A stretch of DNA of 64,000 nucleotides from Blastococcus sp. CT_GayMR20 (GTDB lineage Bacteria; Actinomycetota; Actinomycetes; Mycobacteriales; Geodermatophilaceae), in the NCBI RefSeq assembly GCF_004570345.1, contig NZ_SPQM01000009.1:1-64000 (forward strand). The letters run 5' to 3'. How positions within the stretch are numbered: position 1 is the stretch's first letter; every line of letters begins with the position of its first letter. The translations under genes were made by a program, and so were the position numbers. Of this stretch, positions 61,142 through 64,000 are shown piece by piece. The notes beneath the pieces were generated by a model that ran no database searches, was not told the DNA's origin, and worked only from the letters and a program-made list of their open reading frames with translations.

Positions 61142-62647
61142 GTGCCCCCGCGACCGGAGACCTCGGCGGCGGCACCCGCGACCAGGACCGGCCTGCTCGT
61201 CCTGGCACTGTCCCTCGGCGTCACCACCTTGTCGCTGCTGCAGAGCCTCGTCGTCCCGGTGCTCGGCGCGATCGAGCAGCAGCTGGACGTCTCCCCCGGT
61301 GCCGCCGGGTGGGTGCTGACCGCCAACCTGCTCGCCGCCGCCGTCCTCACGCCGGTTCTCGGCCGGCTCGGCGACCTGCGCGGCGAGCGGCCGGTGATCC
61401 TCGGCATCCTCGCCGCCGTCGCCGTCGGCACGCTGCTGGCCGTCCTCACGACCTCGCTGCCCCTGCTGCTCGTCGGCCGGATCCTGCAGGGCGCCTCCTA
61501 CGGGCTCTTCCCGCTGTCGATGAGCGTGCTGCGCCGCGAGGTCCCGGAAGCCCGGCTGAGCGTCGCGATGGCCGTCGTGAGCAGCACGCTGGCCGTCGGC
61601 GGCGTCGCGGGCCTGGTCGCCACCGGCCTGCTCGTCGGCGACGGCGGCGACTACCGCCGTCCGTTCTGGATCGGCCTCGGTGTCACGCTCGTGTCGCTGG
61701 CCCTGGCGGCCCGGGTGCTGCCGCGCCGCCCGTCGACCGGGACCGGGCGGGTCGACTGGTGGGGCGCGGTCGTCCTCGGCGCCGGGCTGGTCCTCCTGCT
61801 GCTGCCGCTGTCGCAGGGCAACGTCTGGGGCTGGGGCTCGCCCGGGGTCGTCGGTTGCCTGGGAGCGTCCGCTGCGGTGCTCGCCGGCTGGGTCGTCCTG
61901 CAGCGGCGGACAGCACAACCACTGGTGCGGCCCGCGATGCTGGCCGACCGGCGGACGATCGTCCCGAACATCGCCGGCCTCATGACCGGCGTCGCACTGT
62001 TCGCGTCGTTCCTCGCGATCCTCCAGTACGTACAGGCCCCGCCGGGGGTGACCGGCTACGGCTTCGGTGCGTCGATCCTCGAGGCGTCGGTGGTCTACCT
62101 GCTGCCGGGCGGGATCGCCGGGATCGTCGTCGCCCCGTTCGCCGGCCGGGTGGTGACCCGCCTGGGCGCCCTCCCCACGCTGCTGGCCGGCGCCCTGTCC
62201 GGGGTCGCGGGCTTCCTGCTCCTCGCGCTGTACCGCGGCGTGCCGTGGTCGGTCGTCCTGGCGGGGCTGCTCACGCAGCTGGCGGTGACCGTCGCCTACG
62301 CCGCCCTCCCCGCGACGGTCGTGCAGGCTGTCGACGAGGACGAGACCGGGGTGGCCAACGCGGTCAACTCGATCGCCCGATCGGTCGGCCAGGCCCTCGG
62401 CAGCACCGTGGCGGTGACCCTCATCGCGGCAAGTCTCGACCCGGCGACCGGCTTCCCGCGCGACGTCGCGTACACCCAGGTGGCCCTGATCGGGGCGGTC
62501 GCATCGGCCGCGGTCGTCCTGGTCGCGTTCGCCGGCATCGTGGCCGACCGCCGGGCCGGCACCGGGCGGCGGCCGGACCGGCTGGCCGCCGTCGAGGAGG
62601 CGACCGCGCGCGCGGGCGAGTGGTCCCCCGTCTCCGGGCTTCGCTGA
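61142..62647 (+). CDS. MFS transporter, DHA2-like (right copy)
   Basis: Same 501-aa transporter as 14925-16430, GTG start 61142. Confidence 0.85.
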   Translation: MPPRPETSAAAPATRTGLLVLALSLGVTTLSLLQSLVVPVLGAIEQQLDVSPGAAGWVLTANLLAAAVLTPVLGRLGDLRGERPVILGILAAVAVGTLLAVLTTSLPLLLVGRILQGASYGLFPLSMSVLRREVPEARLSVAMAVVSSTLAVGGVAGLVATGLLVGDGGDYRRPFWIGLGVTLVSLALAARVLPRRPSTGTGRVDWWGAVVLGAGLVLLLLPLSQGNVWGWGSPGVVGCLGASAAVLAGWVVLQRRTAQPLVRPAMLADRRTIVPNIAGLMTGVALFASFLAILQYVQAPPGVTGYGFGASILEASVVYLLPGGIAGIVVAPFAGRVVTRLGALPTLLAGALSGVAGFLLLALYRGVPWSVVLAGLLTQLAVTVAYAALPATVVQAVDEDETGVANAVNSIARSVGQALGSTVAVTLIAASLDPATGFPRDVAYTQVALIGAVASAAVVLVAFAGIVADRRAGTGRRPDRLAAVEEATARAGEWSPVSGLR

Positions 62648-62734
62648 ACCGTTACCGGCGCGTCCGGCATGGAAGGGGTCCGTCCGGGGAACCGGACAGC
62701 CGACTTCCCTCCGCCTGACGACAAGGACCATCAC

Positions 62735-63769
62735 ATGGCCACCGGCTCCCACAGCCGCACGGCGGACGCACAGTCCGACCGGAACCGCGCGGCCTCCGGC
62801 GACCCCGCGCCCCAGACCGACGAGATCAGCGGGACGCGGGCGGACTACGCCCCGACCGGCGCCGACCCGAAGCCGACCACCGGCGGGACGATCAAGCGCA
62901 CCCTCAAGGAGTTCAGCGAGGACAACCTCACCGACTGGGCCGCCGCGCTCACCTACTACGGCGTCCTCGCGCTGTTCCCCGCGCTGGTCGCGCTGCTCTC
63001 CATCATCGGGCTGCTGGTCGACCCGCAGAAGCTGACCGACGCGCTCACCTCCGTCGTCCCCGGCAGTGCCTCCGACGCCCTCACCCCGGTGATCGACCAG
63101 CTGGCGCGCAACGACAGCGCTGCCGGCTTCGGCCTGATCCTCGGTCTGGCCGGCGCCGTGTGGTCGGCCTCGGGCTACGTCGGAGCCTTCACCCGCGCGG
63201 CGAACGTGGTCTACGAGACGCCCGAAGGCCGCAAGATCTGGAAGCTCAAGCCACTGCAGCTGCTGGTGACCCTCATCGGCATCCTGTTCGCTGCCCTGAT
63301 CCTGGCCACGCTCGTGCTCAGCGGCCCGGTCGTCGATGCGATCGGGCAGGCCATGAGCATCGGTGAGACGGGTCAGACGGTCTGGAACGTCATCAAGTGG
63401 CCGGTCGTCCTCGTGCTCCTGGCGCTGATGATCGCCGTCCTCTACTACGCGACCCCCAATGTCCGGCTGCGCGGCTTCAAGTGGGTCAGCCCCGGAGCCG
63501 GCGTCGCCATCGTGGTGGCGATCGTCGCCTCGGCGCTGTTCGCGTTCTACGTGGGCAACTTCGGCAGCTACAACAAGACCTACGGGACGCTGGCCGGGGT
63601 GATCGTCTTCCTGATCTGGTTCTGGCTGATCAACCTGGCGCTGCTGTTCGGCATCGAGCTGGACGCCGAGATCGAGCGGACCAAGGAGCTGAAGGAGGGC
63701 GTGCCGCGGGCGGACAAGGAGATCCAGCTGGACGCCCGGGAGGACCCGAAGCCCCAGCAGACGACCTGA
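62735..63769 (+). CDS. YihY/UPF0761 family membrane protein (right copy)
   Basis: Same 344-aa protein as 13803-14837, ATG start 62735. Confidence 0.87.
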   Translation: MATGSHSRTADAQSDRNRAASGDPAPQTDEISGTRADYAPTGADPKPTTGGTIKRTLKEFSEDNLTDWAAALTYYGVLALFPALVALLSIIGLLVDPQKLTDALTSVVPGSASDALTPVIDQLARNDSAAGFGLILGLAGAVWSASGYVGAFTRAANVVYETPEGRKIWKLKPLQLLVTLIGILFAALILATLVLSGPVVDAIGQAMSIGETGQTVWNVIKWPVVLVLLALMIAVLYYATPNVRLRGFKWVSPGAGVAIVVAIVASALFAFYVGNFGSYNKTYGTLAGVIVFLIWFWLINLALLFGIELDAEIERTKELKEGVPRADKEIQLDAREDPKPQQTT

Positions 63770-63792
63770 GTCGTCCGGTCGTAGCACCGCAG

Positions 63793-63831
63793 GCGAGCGC
63801 CCCCGGTACCGGTGGACCCGGGGGCGCTCGC
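63793..63831. terminator. Bidirectional hairpin (right copy)
   Basis: Mirror of 13741-13779, 14-bp perfect stem between convergent genes. Confidence 0.75.
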
Positions 63832-63842
63832 ACGTCCGGGGG

Positions 63843-64000
63843 TCACCGCTGCCGAGGGGTCGTCCCCAGGGTCGAGACGGCGGTGTGCAGGCGGTCGACC
63901 GCCCGGTCGACGGGACGCGGCTCGTCCCCCGGGCGGAGGGGGCCGGAGGGCAGCAGCACCCACAGCAGCAGGTAGAGCAGGATGCCGGAGCCGCCGGCGA
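63843..64000 (-). CDS. PspC-domain protein, 3' part only (right copy)
   Basis: C-terminal 51 codons of the protein encoded at 13388-13729, including the end of the membrane helix; the rest lies beyond the window. Confidence 0.85.
   Translation of the reverse strand, partial: AGGSGILLYLLLWVLLPSGPLRPGDEPRPVDRAVDRLHTAVSTLGTTPRQR

Larger units (their letters stand above)
38840..64000 (-). repeat. Right arm of giant inverted repeat, continues past window
   Basis: Mirror of 13572-38732 about position 38786. Gene order in the right arm is natural with respect to the kinase spacer, so this arm is probably the true continuation of the chromosome at this point. Confidence 0.97.

Noticed and set aside
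1..64000. tRNA, rRNA genes or CRISPR arrays
   Set aside because: No tRNA cloverleaf, ribosomal RNA segment or regularly spaced short repeats were recognised by eye; a covariance-model scan was not possible.

Overview
The window is GC-rich (about 70% or more by eye) actinobacterial chromosomal DNA. Gene content fits a Geodermatophilaceae-like bacterium (inference): GTG starts, 4-bp stop/start overlaps, a DUF222/HNH (13E12-type) gene, PhaC/PhaZ, HrpA with DUF3418, several acyl-CoA dehydrogenases and a cysDN pair.

Dominant structure: bases 13572-38732 are the reverse complement of 38840-64000. Every gene and site x on the left reappears at 77572-x on the right with the same length and translation. 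Only 107 bp (38733-38839) separate the arms, and the right arm is still matching at the window end, so the arms are at least 25.16 kb. The fold point lies inside a histidine kinase gene. The spacer reads in frame with the right-hand kinase and carries its phospho-acceptor His; the left copy lacks it and the kinase N-terminus is absent from both. This looks like a fold-back inverted duplication, most probably an amplification, long-read or assembly chimera. The two arms should be treated as one locus until checked.

Unduplicated part (1-13571): a truncated membrane sensor with a GAF-like region; phaC-phaZ (polyhydroxyalkanoate synthesis and mobilisation); a DUF732 protein; a tightly coupled minus-strand operon (PAP2-kinase fusion, lipoprotein, YbhN-type flippase-like protein, two PAP2 phosphatases) suggesting lipid-linked phosphate handling at the membrane; an orphan OpuAC-type binding lipoprotein; a frameshifted enoyl-CoA hydratase; an acyl-CoA dehydrogenase; a hemerythrin; and a PspC protein that runs into the left arm.

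Arm content, given once: YihY-family protein, MFS transporter, 52-aa membrane protein, large acyl-CoA dehydrogenase, DUF222/HNH gene interrupted by a 4.66-kb element, MarR-MFS efflux pair with its operator, hrpA, a DUF4386-like membrane protein, a small HTH regulator with a repeat-rich upstream region, an RsbW-like ATPase, a small acidic protein, a cytochrome P450, cysN-cysD-cysQ, a hotdog thioesterase and the broken kinase.

The most biologically interesting part is the small mobile element (19637-24294, mirrored at 53278-57935). A serine recombinase lies at one edge. The cargo is an Abi_alpha (DUF4393) protein next to a RelA/SpoT-domain alarmone-synthetase-like protein, followed by a hairpin-rich intergenic segment, an HTH protein and a small protein. 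The cargo is visibly AT-richer than its surroundings. It sits exactly in the HNH motif of the host gene, whose two halves rejoin into one reading frame. The pair is a candidate abortive-infection (phage defence) module. Four element genes have a TANNNT hexamer 5-8 nt before the start codon, suggesting leaderless transcripts.
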